DNA of 64,000 nucleotides from Sphingomonas jaspsi DSM 18422 (GCF_000585415.1 NZ_KK073876.1:1485810-1549809), one strand, 5' to 3'. Counted from the first letter of the stretch, positions 1 to 8,359 are shown. Numbers and translations: made by a program. Notes: generated by a model from the sequence alone, not told the origin.

Positions 1-413
1 AGGGCGAACGCTTCACGCTGGAACTGACCGAAAGCTCGATCGTCCAGGATCCGGGCCGCGCGACCCGCGTGTTCGAAGCGCTGAAGGGCCTCGATACCAC
101 CGTCGCGATGGACGATTTCGGCACCGGCTATTCCAGCCTCGCCTACCTCCAGCGGCTGCCGATCGACGTGCTGAAGATCGACCGCAGTTTCGTCACCGGC
201 ATGATGCACGACCCGGATTCGGTCGCGATCGTGCGCGCGGTGCTGAGCCTGGCCGATGCGCTGGGCATGTCGACCACCGCCGAGGGGATCGAAACGGTCG
301 AACTGGCGACGACGCTGGCCGCGCTGGGCTGTGCGTCGGGACAGGGTTTCTATTTCGCCAAACCGCTCGAAGCCGATGCGGCGTTGGAATATTGGAAAAG
401 CCGCAGGCGTTAA
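1..413 (+). CDS. EAL-domain c-di-GMP phosphodiesterase, C-terminal fragment
   Basis: Only the last ~136 residues are inside the window; the gene runs off the left edge, so any N-terminal sensory or GGDEF domain is unseen. The fragment is the C-terminal half of an EAL domain, which hydrolyses cyclic di-GMP to pGpG. The family's landmarks are present in order: ELTES, the DDFGTGYSS loop with its two metal-binding Asp residues, LKIDRSFV, AEGIET with the catalytic-site Glu, and QGFYFAKPL near the end. Nothing in this half suggests a degenerate, inactive domain. A PilZ c-di-GMP effector follows 69 bp downstream on the same strand. Confidence 0.93.
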   Translation, partial: GERFTLELTESSIVQDPGRATRVFEALKGLDTTVAMDDFGTGYSSLAYLQRLPIDVLKIDRSFVTGMMHDPDSVAIVRAVLSLADALGMSTTAEGIETVELATTLAALGCASGQGFYFAKPLEADAALEYWKSRRR

Positions 414-482
414 CTCGACATTTCCCGGTTGCGTGCTAAGTCCGCCGTTGCGGAGAGATTGTAGCCAATTTGGGGGTGGGTC

Positions 483-761
483 ATGCGAACACCCGGCCAC
501 GTCAAACGCGCGCCGCGGATCGATGCCAATATCGGAGCCGATGTCACCGACAGCGAGGGGCACAGGTTGCCCGTCACGATCGTCGACATTTCGAAGGACG
601 GGTGCCGGATGGAAACCGACGGCACGTTGATCATTGGCGAATTCGTTGAAATCCACCTGGACGACGGGACCGTCCATCGGGCGCAGATCCGTTGGGCGCT
701 GGGCGACGAGGCGGGCGCATCCTTCCTCGATCCGGCACGACTGCCCGAAGAGGGTTATTGA
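483..761 (+). CDS. small PilZ-domain protein (c-di-GMP receptor)
   Basis: A 92-residue protein that is essentially one PilZ domain. The N-terminal arginine-rich switch (KRAPR, residues ~8-12) and the following DISKDGCRM stretch match the RxxxR and D/NxSxxG c-di-GMP-binding motifs of the family. No membrane segment or fused output domain is visible, so it probably works as a stand-alone adaptor that binds a partner when c-di-GMP is high. It sits just downstream of an EAL phosphodiesterase on the same strand, which makes a shared signalling role likely. Its stop codon overlaps the stop of the convergent cca gene by 7 bp. Confidence 0.88.
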   Translation: MRTPGHVKRAPRIDANIGADVTDSEGHRLPVTIVDISKDGCRMETDGTLIIGEFVEIHLDDGTVHRAQIRWALGDEAGASFLDPARLPEEGY

Positions 762-1933
762 GCTGAGGCGACCGCGGCGTCGACGATCGCATCGAACGCC
801 GCACCCTCGGGGAAGCCTTCGGCCACCCACCGATCCTCGATCGCGCGCAGGGTCTTGGCGATGCGCGGGCCCTGGTCGATGCCCCGCGCCATCATCTGTG
901 CGCCGCCAACCGGGAGGCGCGGGACGGGCCAGTCCTTGAGCGCGGCTGCATCTTCGGCGTTTCCGGCCAGGAGCAGGCGGTCGACGGCCTCCGCGCTGCC
1001 GATGCGATAGGCGAGGGCGCGCGGATTGAGGCCGAGGTCGGGGTCGGCTGCGCTGGCTAGGCGTTTCTTGGCCTTGTTCGAAAATTTGAGCCGCGCCGCG
1101 ACGCGGTCGGCGGTGGCCGGGTCCGGCGGCAGCAGCGCGGCGAGGCGGCGAACCGGGTTGGCCGCGATCGCCGCCGCCCGTTCGGACGCGATGAGGCCGG
1201 CCAACCGCTCGGTCGTGGCGATTTCCGGAATGACCGGCGCGAACAGCCCGCGCGCATGCATCAGCGCAATAGTCGGCGAGGGATCGGCCAGCGACAATAG
1301 CTTGAGCAATTCGTCCGCAATTCGTTCGCGCGACAGGGCCATCAGGTCGTTGGCGCGGGCGGTGCAGGCGTCGAGGGCGTCGGCATCGGGCGCGCCATCA
1401 CCATAGCGGGCGTGGAAGCGGAAGTAGCGCAGGATGCGCAAATGATCTTCGGCGATGCGCTGCAGCGGCTCGCCGATGAAGCGGACGGTGCGGGCCTTGA
1501 GGTCGGCCATGCCGCCGAAATAGTCGTGCACCTCGCCGGTGAAGGGGTCGGCGTAGAGGGCGTTGATGGTGAAGTCGCGGCGCGAGGCGTCGGCCTGCCA
1601 GTCGTCGGTAAAGGCGACCGTGGCACGGCGGCCGTCGGTCGACACGTCGGCGCGCAGCGTGGTGATTTCGACCACCGTGTTGGACGACACGGCGGTGATG
1701 GTGCCATGTTCGATGCCGGTCGGGATCGCCTTAATGCCGGCGGCCTCGAGCAGGCGGATGACTTCTTCGGGTGTGTGGGTGGTGGCAAGGTCGAGATCGC
1801 CCGGCTCTTCGCCCAGCAGAAGGTCGCGCACCGCGCCGCCGACGAAGCGGGCGATGCCTTGGTCGGCGTGGAGCGCCTTCAGCAGGCGGCGAATGCCGGG
1901 GCGGGCGAGCCAGGCCTGGGGATCGAGCTTCAT
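755..1933 (-). CDS. cca: CCA tRNA nucleotidyltransferase (class II)
   Basis: A 392-residue class II nucleotidyltransferase that adds or repairs the CCA tail on tRNA 3' ends. The head domain carries FVGGAVRD (residues ~30-37), the GDLDLAT catalytic aspartates (~45-51) and RRDFTINAL (~117), all typical of bacterial cca/poly(A) polymerase family proteins. The alphaproteobacterial members of this length act as CCA-adding enzymes. ATG start. The start overlaps the stop of the upstream Nudix gene by 4 bp (ATGA), so the two are translationally coupled. The one tRNA in this window encodes its own CCA, so repair is a plausible main role here. Confidence 0.93.
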   Translation of the reverse strand: MKLDPQAWLARPGIRRLLKALHADQGIARFVGGAVRDLLLGEEPGDLDLATTHTPEEVIRLLEAAGIKAIPTGIEHGTITAVSSNTVVEITTLRADVSTDGRRATVAFTDDWQADASRRDFTINALYADPFTGEVHDYFGGMADLKARTVRFIGEPLQRIAEDHLRILRYFRFHARYGDGAPDADALDACTARANDLMALSRERIADELLKLLSLADPSPTIALMHARGLFAPVIPEIATTERLAGLIASERAAAIAANPVRRLAALLPPDPATADRVAARLKFSNKAKKRLASAADPDLGLNPRALAYRIGSAEAVDRLLLAGNAEDAAALKDWPVPRLPVGGAQMMARGIDQGPRIAKTLRAIEDRWVAEGFPEGAAFDAIVDAAVASAQ

Positions 1934-2505
1934 GCGAGGCGCTTCGACAGGTTGACCAGCATCGCCGCGGTCGCGCCCCAGATGCGGCGGCCGTTCCAGT
2001 CGATCTGGTAGTAGTGCCGCTGTCGGCCGCGAAACTCTGCGCTCATCCGTTGCTGGTTGGCGGGATCGAGCACAAAATCAAGCGGGGCTTCGAACCAGTC
2101 GGCGACTTCGGCCGGATTGGGGGCAAGGTCGAGGTCCGGGGTGACGAGGCCGACCACCGGGGTCACTTCGTAGCCGGTGACGGTGCGGTAGGGGTCGGCA
2201 AGGCCGAGCACCTCAACCTCGTGCGGCGGCAGGGCGATTTCCTCATGCGCTTCGCGAACGGCGGCGGCGACCGCGTCCTCGCCCTCGTCGATGCGGCCGC
2301 CGGGGAAGGCGACCTGGCCGGCGTGGGTGCGCATGTCGGAGCGACGCACGGTTAGGATCAGGCCGGGCGCGGGGCGGTCGGTGATGGCGACGAGGACCGC
2401 TGCCGCGCTACCGACGTCGGGCATCCCTTCGACAAGGTCGCCGGGCCACAGGCCGTCAGGCGCGGGGGCCGCGAGCGCGGCGCGGAGGCGGGTCTCGAAA
2501 CTCAC
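1930..2505 (-). CDS. Nudix hydrolase, CoA pyrophosphatase-like
   Basis: A 191-residue Nudix enzyme. The complete Nudix box spans residues ~69-92 (GGRIDEGED, then REAHEEIAL), with the glutamates that bind the metal intact. A HAGQVAFPGG lead-in just before the box is typical of the NudL/CoA-diphosphatase subgroup that splits coenzyme A to 4'-phosphopantetheine and 3',5'-ADP; that substrate call is inferred from the family. GTG start, overlapping the stop of the DUF1285 gene upstream (GTGA). Middle gene of a three-gene leftward operon with cca. Confidence 0.88.
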   Translation of the reverse strand: MSFETRLRAALAAPAPDGLWPGDLVEGMPDVGSAAAVLVAITDRPAPGLILTVRRSDMRTHAGQVAFPGGRIDEGEDAVAAAVREAHEEIALPPHEVEVLGLADPYRTVTGYEVTPVVGLVTPDLDLAPNPAEVADWFEAPLDFVLDPANQQRMSAEFRGRQRHYYQIDWNGRRIWGATAAMLVNLSKRLA

Positions 2506-3065
2506 GCGAGCGGGAAGAAGCGGCCGTCGGACCAGATGCCGGGCGGATCGCGGCCTTCGGCCAGCGCGATCTCGGCCAGCTCATAATAGAGCGGGCGGGC
2601 GAGCTCGGCTTCCAGCCCGTAGCGGACGAGGACGCGCGGCGAGGGGCCTTCAGGCGTGTCGACGACTGTCAGCGGATGGTCGGCGCCAACTATCAGCGCG
2701 TCGCCGCTGTCGAGCGTGAGGCCGATGCGCCGCGATTCGCCGCTGCCCTCCATCGTCATCTGCGTTGCGCGAAACGGGGTGCGGTCGACCTCGATGGTCA
2801 GCTTTTCGACCGGGGTGACCAGGACGTGGCTGCCGTCCGGCTCGCGGCGCAGGACCGTCGAGAACAGGCGCACCATGGCGGGGCGGGTGATTGGCGTGCC
2901 CTGATGGAACCAGGTGCCGTCGCTGGCGATTCGCATCTCGCTGTGACCGCAATGGTCGGGGTTCCAGCGGTCGACCGGCGGCGGCCCGCCACGCGCGTCG
3001 ATCGCGGCGGCGAGGGCGGCGAGGCTCTGTCCGGCAGCTTCGAGGGGGACATGGCGTTCGGGCAT
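2502..3065 (-). CDS. DUF1285 family protein
   Basis: A 187-residue cytosolic protein starting at ATG 3065 (MPERH). The body, including the run GTWFHQGTPI (~50-59), RPAMVRLFSTVLRRE (~61-75) and the C-terminal GIWSDGRFFPL, matches the DUF1285 family, which is common in proteobacteria and has no settled biochemical function. It leads the leftward operon with the Nudix hydrolase and cca, its stop overlapping the Nudix start by 4 bp. A much longer reading frame extends upstream across the SDR gene, but the family homology begins at this ATG and the extension is antisense to a real gene. Confidence 0.85.
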   Translation of the reverse strand: MPERHVPLEAAGQSLAALAAAIDARGGPPPVDRWNPDHCGHSEMRIASDGTWFHQGTPITRPAMVRLFSTVLRREPDGSHVLVTPVEKLTIEVDRTPFRATQMTMEGSGESRRIGLTLDSGDALIVGADHPLTVVDTPEGPSPRVLVRYGLEAELARPLYYELAEIALAEGRDPPGIWSDGRFFPLA

Positions 3066-3113
3066 CGCCAACCATGTAGGCGAGCGGCAGGCGGGATGGT
3101 AGGGGCGTGAACG

Positions 3114-3842
3114 ATGGAAAACAGGGTCGCAATCGTAACTGGCGGGGCCAAGCGGGTCGGCCGCCAGATCGTCGAGGCGTTGCTGGCCGACGGCTGGCAC
3201 GTCTTCGCCCATTGCCACAATGCGGACGACGATGTGCCGGCCAGCGCGGGGAAGGTGGCGGCGGACCTGTCCGACCCGGCGATCGGACGGATATTGTTCG
3301 ATGCCGCGGCGGCGACCGGGCCGGTGGGCCTGCTGGTCAACAACGCCGCCAAGTTCGGCGACGACCGGCTGGGCGCTGCCGATGCCGACGAATTCGATTC
3401 GCACATGGCGGTCAACGCCCGCGCGCCGATGCTGCTGATCGACGAACTGGCGCGGCGGCACGGGAGCGGCGAGGCGCTGGTGGTCAATATCCTCGACGCC
3501 AAGCTGGCGGCGCCCAACCCCGACTTCCTGAGCTACACCCTCAGCAAATATGCGCTGGCGGGCTTGACCGAAATCGCCGCCCGGGCGCTGGCCGGGAAGG
3601 GGATCAGGGTCAATGCGGTGGCGCCGGCGCTGATGCTGCCGTCGGGCGAGCAGGACGAGGCCAATTTCGAAAAGGTCCACCGGCACAACCCGCTGAAGGT
3701 GGGCGTCGAGGTGGCCGACGTGGTGGCGGCGATCCGCTACCTTATTGATTCGCGCGTGATGACGGGCCAGACGCTCGCGCTCGACGGCGGGCAGCGCTTC
3801 ATGGCGCTGGACCGCGATGTTCAGTTCCTGGAGACGAAATGA
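3114..3842 (+). CDS. SDR oxidoreductase, pteridine reductase/FolM-like
   Basis: A 242-residue short-chain dehydrogenase. It has the N-terminal TGGAKRVGR nucleotide loop (residues 9-17), NNAAKFGDD (~76-84) and the catalytic pair Tyr141/Lys145 (YTLSK). Where classical SDRs have a catalytic Ser, this protein has ILDAKL with Asp128, the arrangement of pteridine reductase 1 and FolM (dihydromonapterin reductase). The RR/KR after the glycine loop favours NADPH. Its stop overlaps the start of a FolB-family gene, which supports a role in reduced-pterin or folate metabolism. The exact substrate cannot be read from sequence. Confidence 0.85.
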   Translation: MENRVAIVTGGAKRVGRQIVEALLADGWHVFAHCHNADDDVPASAGKVAADLSDPAIGRILFDAAAATGPVGLLVNNAAKFGDDRLGAADADEFDSHMAVNARAPMLLIDELARRHGSGEALVVNILDAKLAAPNPDFLSYTLSKYALAGLTEIAARALAGKGIRVNAVAPALMLPSGEQDEANFEKVHRHNPLKVGVEVADVVAAIRYLIDSRVMTGQTLALDGGQRFMALDRDVQFLETK

Positions 3843-4258
3843 CCGACCGAGTGGTGAAGCTGACCGGCATGGTGCCCGACCATCTGAAAGTGCGGCAGAC
3901 CAAGCTGGTGATCGAATCGCTGGAAGTGCCGACCGACATCGGTTTCCACGATTTCGAAGTCGGAAGCCCGCAGCGGCTGCATGTGTCGGTCGAGCTGTGG
4001 CTGGACGACAATGCCCCGCCGCCCGACGACAACCCCGACATGGCATGGAATTACGATTTCCTGCGCGACGAGGTGATCCGGCTGGCGACCGAACGGCGAT
4101 ACAACCTTCAGGAAACGCTGGTTCATGCCATCTTCCAGCGCATTGCCGCGTGCCGCGGGGTGGAGGCGATCCGGGTCCGCAGCGTTAAACCGGACGTTTA
4201 CCCGGACGTGTCGGCGGTGGGTGTCGAGATCGCGTCCTTCAAGGGAATTACGCCGTAA
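3839..4258 (+). CDS. folB: dihydroneopterin aldolase family protein
   Basis: A 139-residue FolB-like protein. FolB converts 7,8-dihydroneopterin to 6-hydroxymethyl-dihydropterin in folate synthesis. Visible landmarks are IESLEVPTDIGFHDFE (~23-38), NYDFLRDEV (~67-75), LQETLVHAIF (~87-96) and the RVRSVKPDVYPD strand near the C-terminus. It is slightly longer than typical FolB (about 120 residues) because of a ~20-residue N-terminal lead. ATG start within ATGA, overlapping the upstream pteridine-reductase-like gene; the two form a pterin operon. Confidence 0.83.
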   Translation: MTDRVVKLTGMVPDHLKVRQTKLVIESLEVPTDIGFHDFEVGSPQRLHVSVELWLDDNAPPPDDNPDMAWNYDFLRDEVIRLATERRYNLQETLVHAIFQRIAACRGVEAIRVRSVKPDVYPDVSAVGVEIASFKGITP

Positions 4259-4470
4259 ACTGCGGTGAAACGACGCGTGGGTGCCATGAATCGGCGCCCG
4301 AAGTGCCACAATCGGAACAAAATTCGTTGCGCCGCCATTTAGCGTTCATTAAGGGTGGCCGGTATCTGCCGATGATATGTTGATACATTGGCGGTTTTCG
4401 TGATTGCCGGAATGCGTCCCCCACGCGGTCCGACATGCGCGAAATCCCTATACAGGAGACTTGCGGTTTA

Positions 4471-5139
4471 ATGTCCTACGCCAATCGCAAACAGATGGGT
4501 TCGAATCGCACGGCATCGATCGTGATCGTCGCGCTCATCCACATTGTGCTCGGATATGCCTTGGTGACGGGCCTTGCCTATAACGTCGTCAAGAAAGCAG
4601 CCGAGGACTTGAAGACGTTCGACGTCGAAGACGAACCCCCGCCCCCGCCGGAAGAGCCGCCGCCCCCGCCGGAAAACCAGCCGACGCCGCCGCCGCCGCA
4701 GGTGGTTGCACCGCCGCCGATCGTTCGCACGAACGTGTCGACGCCGCCGGTTGTCGCGACCCCGGTCGCACCGCCGCCGGTGATTACGGAAACCGCGCGT
4801 CCTGCGCCGCCGGCTCCGCCTGCGCCGCCGAAGCCGGTGGTGTCCCAGGCCGCCAAGGCCAAGGGCAACCTGCTCGCGCTGTTTTCGGACGACGACTATC
4901 CGCAGTCGGCCATCCGCAACGAAGAGCAGGGTACGACCGGCTTCCGCCTGACCATCGGTCCGGACGGTCGTGTCACCGACTGTTCGGTAACCTCGTCGAG
5001 CGGTTCCGCCGCTCTCGACCAGGCGACCTGCAACATCCTCAAGCGTCGCGCACGCTATTCGCCCGCCAAGTTGGCTGACGGTAGCTCGACGACGGGGACC
5101 GATTCGGGCCGCATCCGCTGGGTGCTTCCCGCCGAATAA
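4471..5139 (+). CDS. tonB: TonB energy transducer
   Basis: A 222-residue TonB protein, the periplasm-spanning link that passes proton-motive force from ExbB/ExbD to outer-membrane receptors. One N-terminal membrane helix (~residues 10-33, ASIVIVALIHIVLGYAL) is followed by an acidic, extremely proline-rich spacer (~45-130; runs of Pro with Glu) and a C-terminal TonB domain (~135-222) containing a Cys pair. I chose ATG 4471 (MSYANRK), preceded by an AGGAG at 4454-4458; an in-frame ATG at 4435 would add 12 residues without recognisable features. Heads the tonB-exbB-exbD-exbD operon. Confidence 0.92.
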   Translation: MSYANRKQMGSNRTASIVIVALIHIVLGYALVTGLAYNVVKKAAEDLKTFDVEDEPPPPPEEPPPPPENQPTPPPPQVVAPPPIVRTNVSTPPVVATPVAPPPVITETARPAPPAPPAPPKPVVSQAAKAKGNLLALFSDDDYPQSAIRNEEQGTTGFRLTIGPDGRVTDCSVTSSSGSAALDQATCNILKRRARYSPAKLADGSSTTGTDSGRIRWVLPAE

Positions 5140-5191
5140 TCGTCAATTCGCGTTACGCTGAACCAAACCATTCAATAGGAAAGTCCAAACC

Positions 5192-5941
5192 ATGCAACTT
5201 CTGACTGCCGCCGCCGGTGCGAATTTCGGCATTTGGAACGCCCTCAACGAAGGCGGGATCATCAGCTGGTCGGTGTTCATCATCCTGGTGACCATGTCGA
5301 TCGGCTCGTTCTACATCCTCTTCACCAAGCTGCTCCAGCAGCAGAAGATCATCAACCAGGGCAACAAGGTCCGCTCGTCCTTCTGGAACGCGCCGAACCT
5401 GCGTGAAGCTTCGACCAAGCTGGAAGCCAAGAGCGCTTACCGTGCGATCGTCGAAGACGCGCTGCTGGCCCAGGAACAGCATGGCAAGCTGACCGACCCG
5501 GTCGACCAGCATGACTGGATGGCGAATTCGCTGGCCCGCGCCCAGGGCGGCATCAGCGCCCGTCTCGGCGAAGGCCTGGCCTTCCTCGCGACCGTCGGTT
5601 CGACCGCGCCGTTCATCGGCCTGTTCGGTACCGTCGTCGGCATCTACCGCGCGCTGATCAAGATCGGTGCGGCGGGTGACGCGTCGATCTCGACCGTCGC
5701 CGGCCCGGTCGGTGAAGCGCTGATCATGACCGCGCTCGGCCTCGTCGTCGCGGTTCCGGCCGTGCTCGCCTACAACTGGCTGATCCGTCGCAACAAGTCG
5801 ATCATGGAAGATCTGGCCGCGTTCACCAACGACGTCCACGGCTTCCTGATGTCGAACGGCGCCGTGAAGCCGGTCCTGGCCGCGCCGACCAAGCCGGCGC
5901 AGGTTGCCAAGCCGGCTCCGACCGCGACGGCTGCTCGCTAA
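5192..5941 (+). CDS. exbB: MotA/TolQ/ExbB proton channel
   Basis: A 249-residue inner-membrane ExbB. Three membrane segments are visible: ~20-42 (IISWSVFIILVTMSIGSFYIL), ~130-150 and ~170-192. The family's proton-path region, TVGSTAPFIGLFGTVVGIY (~131-149), is intact. The C-terminus is an Ala/Pro/Lys-rich tail. Together with ExbD it harvests proton-motive force for TonB. AGGAAA precedes the ATG. Second gene of the operon, 52 bp after tonB. Confidence 0.92.
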   Translation: MQLLTAAAGANFGIWNALNEGGIISWSVFIILVTMSIGSFYILFTKLLQQQKIINQGNKVRSSFWNAPNLREASTKLEAKSAYRAIVEDALLAQEQHGKLTDPVDQHDWMANSLARAQGGISARLGEGLAFLATVGSTAPFIGLFGTVVGIYRALIKIGAAGDASISTVAGPVGEALIMTALGLVVAVPAVLAYNWLIRRNKSIMEDLAAFTNDVHGFLMSNGAVKPVLAAPTKPAQVAKPAPTATAAR

Positions 5942-6021
5942 GCGACGCTTGATTATACCCGGGGGCGGTGGCCGCTACCGCCGTCCCCGGATTTTAGAGT
6001 TTCAAGAAGGAAACCCACCTC

Positions 6022-6507
6022 ATGGCAATGAGCGTTGGACAGAACGACGGCGACGAAGACATCCCGATGTCGGACATCAACACCACGCCCCTCGTGGACG
6101 TGATGCTGGTTCTGCTCATCATCTTCCTTATCGCCATTCCGGTCGTCATCCAGACCGTGCCGATCGAGCTGCCGAAGGTTCGCAACGAAATCACCGAAAC
6201 CAAGCCGGAGAATGTGTCGCTGACCGTTCGCGGCGGCGCCGGTGGCAATTGCGAAGTCTATTGGGGCCTCACCCCCGTGACGAGCAAGGAACTGCTCGAC
6301 AAGGGCGTGGACGCGCTCGAAAAGCAGATCGCCAAGGTCGGTGGCGTCAACAATCTGACCGAAGAAAATATGCCCGAAGTGCACATCCGCGGCGACGTCA
6401 ACACGCCGTACAAGTGCATCGGCGGCGCGGTCTTCACGATGCAGCGTGCGGGTTTTGCGCGGGTCGGGTTCATCTCCCAGCCCAAGCCGAACGTCGCGGC
6501 GCAGTAA
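6022..6507 (+). CDS. exbD: ExbD/TolR biopolymer transporter, first copy
   Basis: A 161-residue ExbD. A short cytosolic N-terminus leads to DINTTPLVDVMLVLLIIFLI, containing the essential membrane Asp, then one membrane helix and a periplasmic domain. Two periplasmic Cys residues (GNCEVYW and YKCIGG) may form a disulfide; the second and third copies lack them. Third gene of the tonB operon, followed by another exbD after 15 bp. Two different ExbD subunits per operon is usual in sphingomonads and xanthomonads. Confidence 0.92.
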   Translation: MAMSVGQNDGDEDIPMSDINTTPLVDVMLVLLIIFLIAIPVVIQTVPIELPKVRNEITETKPENVSLTVRGGAGGNCEVYWGLTPVTSKELLDKGVDALEKQIAKVGGVNNLTEENMPEVHIRGDVNTPYKCIGGAVFTMQRAGFARVGFISQPKPNVAAQ

Positions 6508-6522
6508 GAGGAGCTAGCCACC

Positions 6523-6957
6523 ATGGCGATGCAAACAACCGGCTCGAACGCTGCCGGCGAGCCCATGATGGAAATCAACACGACGCCGCTTATCGACGTC
6601 ATGCTGGTTCTGCTCATCATGCTGATCATCACCATCCCGCCGCAGACCCACGCCGTGAAGCTGGACTTGCCGCAGGATGACCCGAACAACACGCCGCCGC
6701 CGATCGACCCGGTCAAGAACAAGGTCGTCATCACGGCCGCGGGCCAGGTGCTGTGGAACGGTGCGCCGGTGAACCTGGTGCAGCTTCGCCAGTATCTCGA
6801 CGTGACCCAGCAGATGGACGTCATTCCGGAACTGCACCTGCAGCCGGAACCGAACGCCCGCTACGAGCTGGTCGACGAAGTTCTGGCGGTCACCAAGCAG
6901 GCCAAGGTCAGCAAGATGGGGTTCGTTGGTAACGAAGCCTATATGTCGGCCTTCTAA
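6523..6957 (+). CDS. exbD: ExbD/TolR biopolymer transporter, second copy
   Basis: A 144-residue ExbD with the motif MMEINTTPLIDVMLVLLIML and a full-length membrane helix ending in ITIPPQTH. The periplasmic domain closes with KMGFVGNEAYMSAF. It is closely related to the third copy at 7068, with which it shares the N-terminal motif and the GFVGNEAY tail. GAGGAG lies just upstream of the ATG. Last gene before a strong intrinsic terminator. Confidence 0.92.
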   Translation: MAMQTTGSNAAGEPMMEINTTPLIDVMLVLLIMLIITIPPQTHAVKLDLPQDDPNNTPPPIDPVKNKVVITAAGQVLWNGAPVNLVQLRQYLDVTQQMDVIPELHLQPEPNARYELVDEVLAVTKQAKVSKMGFVGNEAYMSAF

Positions 6958-6981
6958 GCCTGACGGCACGCAACGAGTTGA

Positions 6982-7014
6982 GGGCGGTCCCGCGAGGGGC
7001 CGCCCTTTTCTTTT
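6982..7014 (+). terminator. intrinsic terminator of the tonB-exbBDD operon
   Basis: A 10-bp stem GGGCGGTCCC (6982-6991) / GGGGCCGCCC (6996-7005), with one G-U pair and a GCGA tetraloop, is followed by TTTTCTTTT. It lies 25 bp after the second exbD and separates it from the third copy. Confidence 0.93.
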
Positions 7015-7067
7015 GAGTTGCGGACGCGTAATAACATGTTACAACATATCATTTTCGATGTGAGGAG

Positions 7068-7508
7068 ATGATGATGGGAGCAGGCGCAGCGATCCGTCGG
7101 GATGGTCCATCGGCAGGGGTGGTCGAGCCGATGATGGAGATGAACACCACGCCGTTGATCGACGTCATGCTGGTCATGCTGATCATCACCATCCCGCCGC
7201 AAAGCCACAAGGTCGGAATGGACTTGCCCGGCGATCCGCCGCCGTTGCCCCAGCCGCTGCAACTGGTGAACGACCTGACGCTGTCGAAGGAGGGGACGGT
7301 GGCATGGAACGGCATGCCGGTCAGCGACGCCGACCTGCGCAGCCTGCTGGCCGCGAGCGCGGCGCGGACGGAGCAACCTGAAATCCACTTCAGGCCCGAC
7401 CAATCGGCGCCTTATGCCCGTGTCGACCAGATATTGGCGATTGCGGCCCAGTCGAAGGTCAAGCGGTTCGGGTTCGTCGGCAACGAAGCCTATGCGTCAA
7501 GTTTCTGA
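7068..7508 (+). CDS. ExbD-like protein, third copy with shortened membrane helix
   Basis: A 146-residue ExbD paralogue lying beyond the operon terminator, so it probably has its own promoter. GAGGAG precedes three consecutive ATGs; any could start. N-terminal EPMMEMNTTPLIDVMLV and C-terminal GFVGNEAYASSF are nearly the same as in the second exbD. The membrane helix reads DVMLVMLIITIPPQ where the second copy reads DVMLVLLIMLIITIPPQ: three residues (9 bp) are missing in frame. The essential Asp is kept. Whether the shorter helix still spans the membrane and assembles with ExbB is open. Confidence 0.88.
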   Translation: MMMGAGAAIRRDGPSAGVVEPMMEMNTTPLIDVMLVMLIITIPPQSHKVGMDLPGDPPPLPQPLQLVNDLTLSKEGTVAWNGMPVSDADLRSLLAASAARTEQPEIHFRPDQSAPYARVDQILAIAAQSKVKRFGFVGNEAYASSF

Positions 7509-7564
7509 TCGGCTCGTCGCAGGCGTAATCGCTTTTCAACCAATCGAGGGCTAGCGGTGGCGGC

Positions 7565-8338
7565 ATGGACATCATTGCCGCCCACCGCGACGGGCTGACC
7601 CAGAAACTGGACCTTGAATGTGCCGACTTGGCCGGTCGGGCGCGCGATTTCGGCCAGCGCGCGATCGTCCTCCACCATCTCTACGACCATAGCCTGGGCG
7701 GCCATTGGTGGGCGCTGCTGGAAGCCGTGCGGCAGATGGAGATCGACCGCGCGCTGCAAGCGCTGGAGGGCAAGGCCCGCGCCTGGTGGCGGGGCCGCAA
7801 GTCGCAGGAGACCGCCTTGGAGGCGCTGGCCGCGCTTCGTACAGCGCTGGGCGACGAGCAGGCCCGGCGGACCGCGATCGCCTATCGCACCTATCGCATG
7901 GCCGGCACGCCGGCGCTGGCCGACGCACTTTGCGACGGCGAGCATGCCCGGCGGCTCGTCGATCTCCATGCGCGGCGCCGGGACGGAGAGGCAATCGACC
8001 CGGCGAGCGCGGTATCGCTGGTCGAGGCGGTCGAGGCGGACATCGGCAGCGATCCCGACGGGGCGGTCGCGACGGCCTGGGCCGCGGTCGATGCGACCTT
8101 TGTCGGGAAAGCAGCGCGCGCCGCCTTGCAGCGGCCAACGCCGGAGCAGCTGGTGGCGCGTCACGCCAAGAAGGGTTGGGCGAAGCTGGAACGGACGCTG
8201 CGCGAAGACCCGTTCCTGCCGGCCGCGTTCCGCGCCAATCCGGCACAGCATTTCTATGCGCTGCAGCACGGCCTGGCCGACCGGCGGCGCAAGGAATGGG
8301 TCGAAGGCGTCGGGAAAAGCGAAGCGCTGGCGGCCTGA
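7565..8338 (+). CDS. conserved hypothetical protein
   Basis: A 257-residue soluble, largely helical protein rich in Ala, Arg and Leu. I do not recognise a characterised domain. The N-terminal part has an unusual HHLYDHSLGGHWWALLE stretch (~39-55) with several His and Trp residues; the rest looks like charged helices without membrane segments or a signal peptide. It resembles a family seen in other sphingomonad genomes, but I cannot assign a function. The last codons and stop form one arm and loop of an 11-bp hairpin shared with the convergent peptidase gene. Confidence 0.72.
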   Translation: MDIIAAHRDGLTQKLDLECADLAGRARDFGQRAIVLHHLYDHSLGGHWWALLEAVRQMEIDRALQALEGKARAWWRGRKSQETALEALAALRTALGDEQARRTAIAYRTYRMAGTPALADALCDGEHARRLVDLHARRRDGEAIDPASAVSLVEAVEADIGSDPDGAVATAWAAVDATFVGKAARAALQRPTPEQLVARHAKKGWAKLERTLREDPFLPAAFRANPAQHFYALQHGLADRRRKEWVEGVGKSEALAA

Positions 8339-8350
8339 ACCGCCAGCGCT
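8323..8350. repeat. 11-bp perfect hairpin with a stop codon in its loop
   Basis: AGCGCTGGCGG (8323-8333) and CCGCCAGCGCT (8340-8350) pair perfectly; the six-base loop CCTGAA holds the TGA of the upstream gene. It sits between two convergent genes. On the minus strand the hairpin is followed by TTCGCTTTTCCC, so it may terminate the peptidase transcript, though the T run is weak. Confidence 0.7.
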
Positions 8351-8359
8351 CCATTCAAC

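Noticed and set aside
3066..4046. Upstream extension of the DUF1285 frame to 514 codons
   Set aside because: The extension is antisense to the SDR gene and has no homology to the family; ATG 3065 is the supported start.
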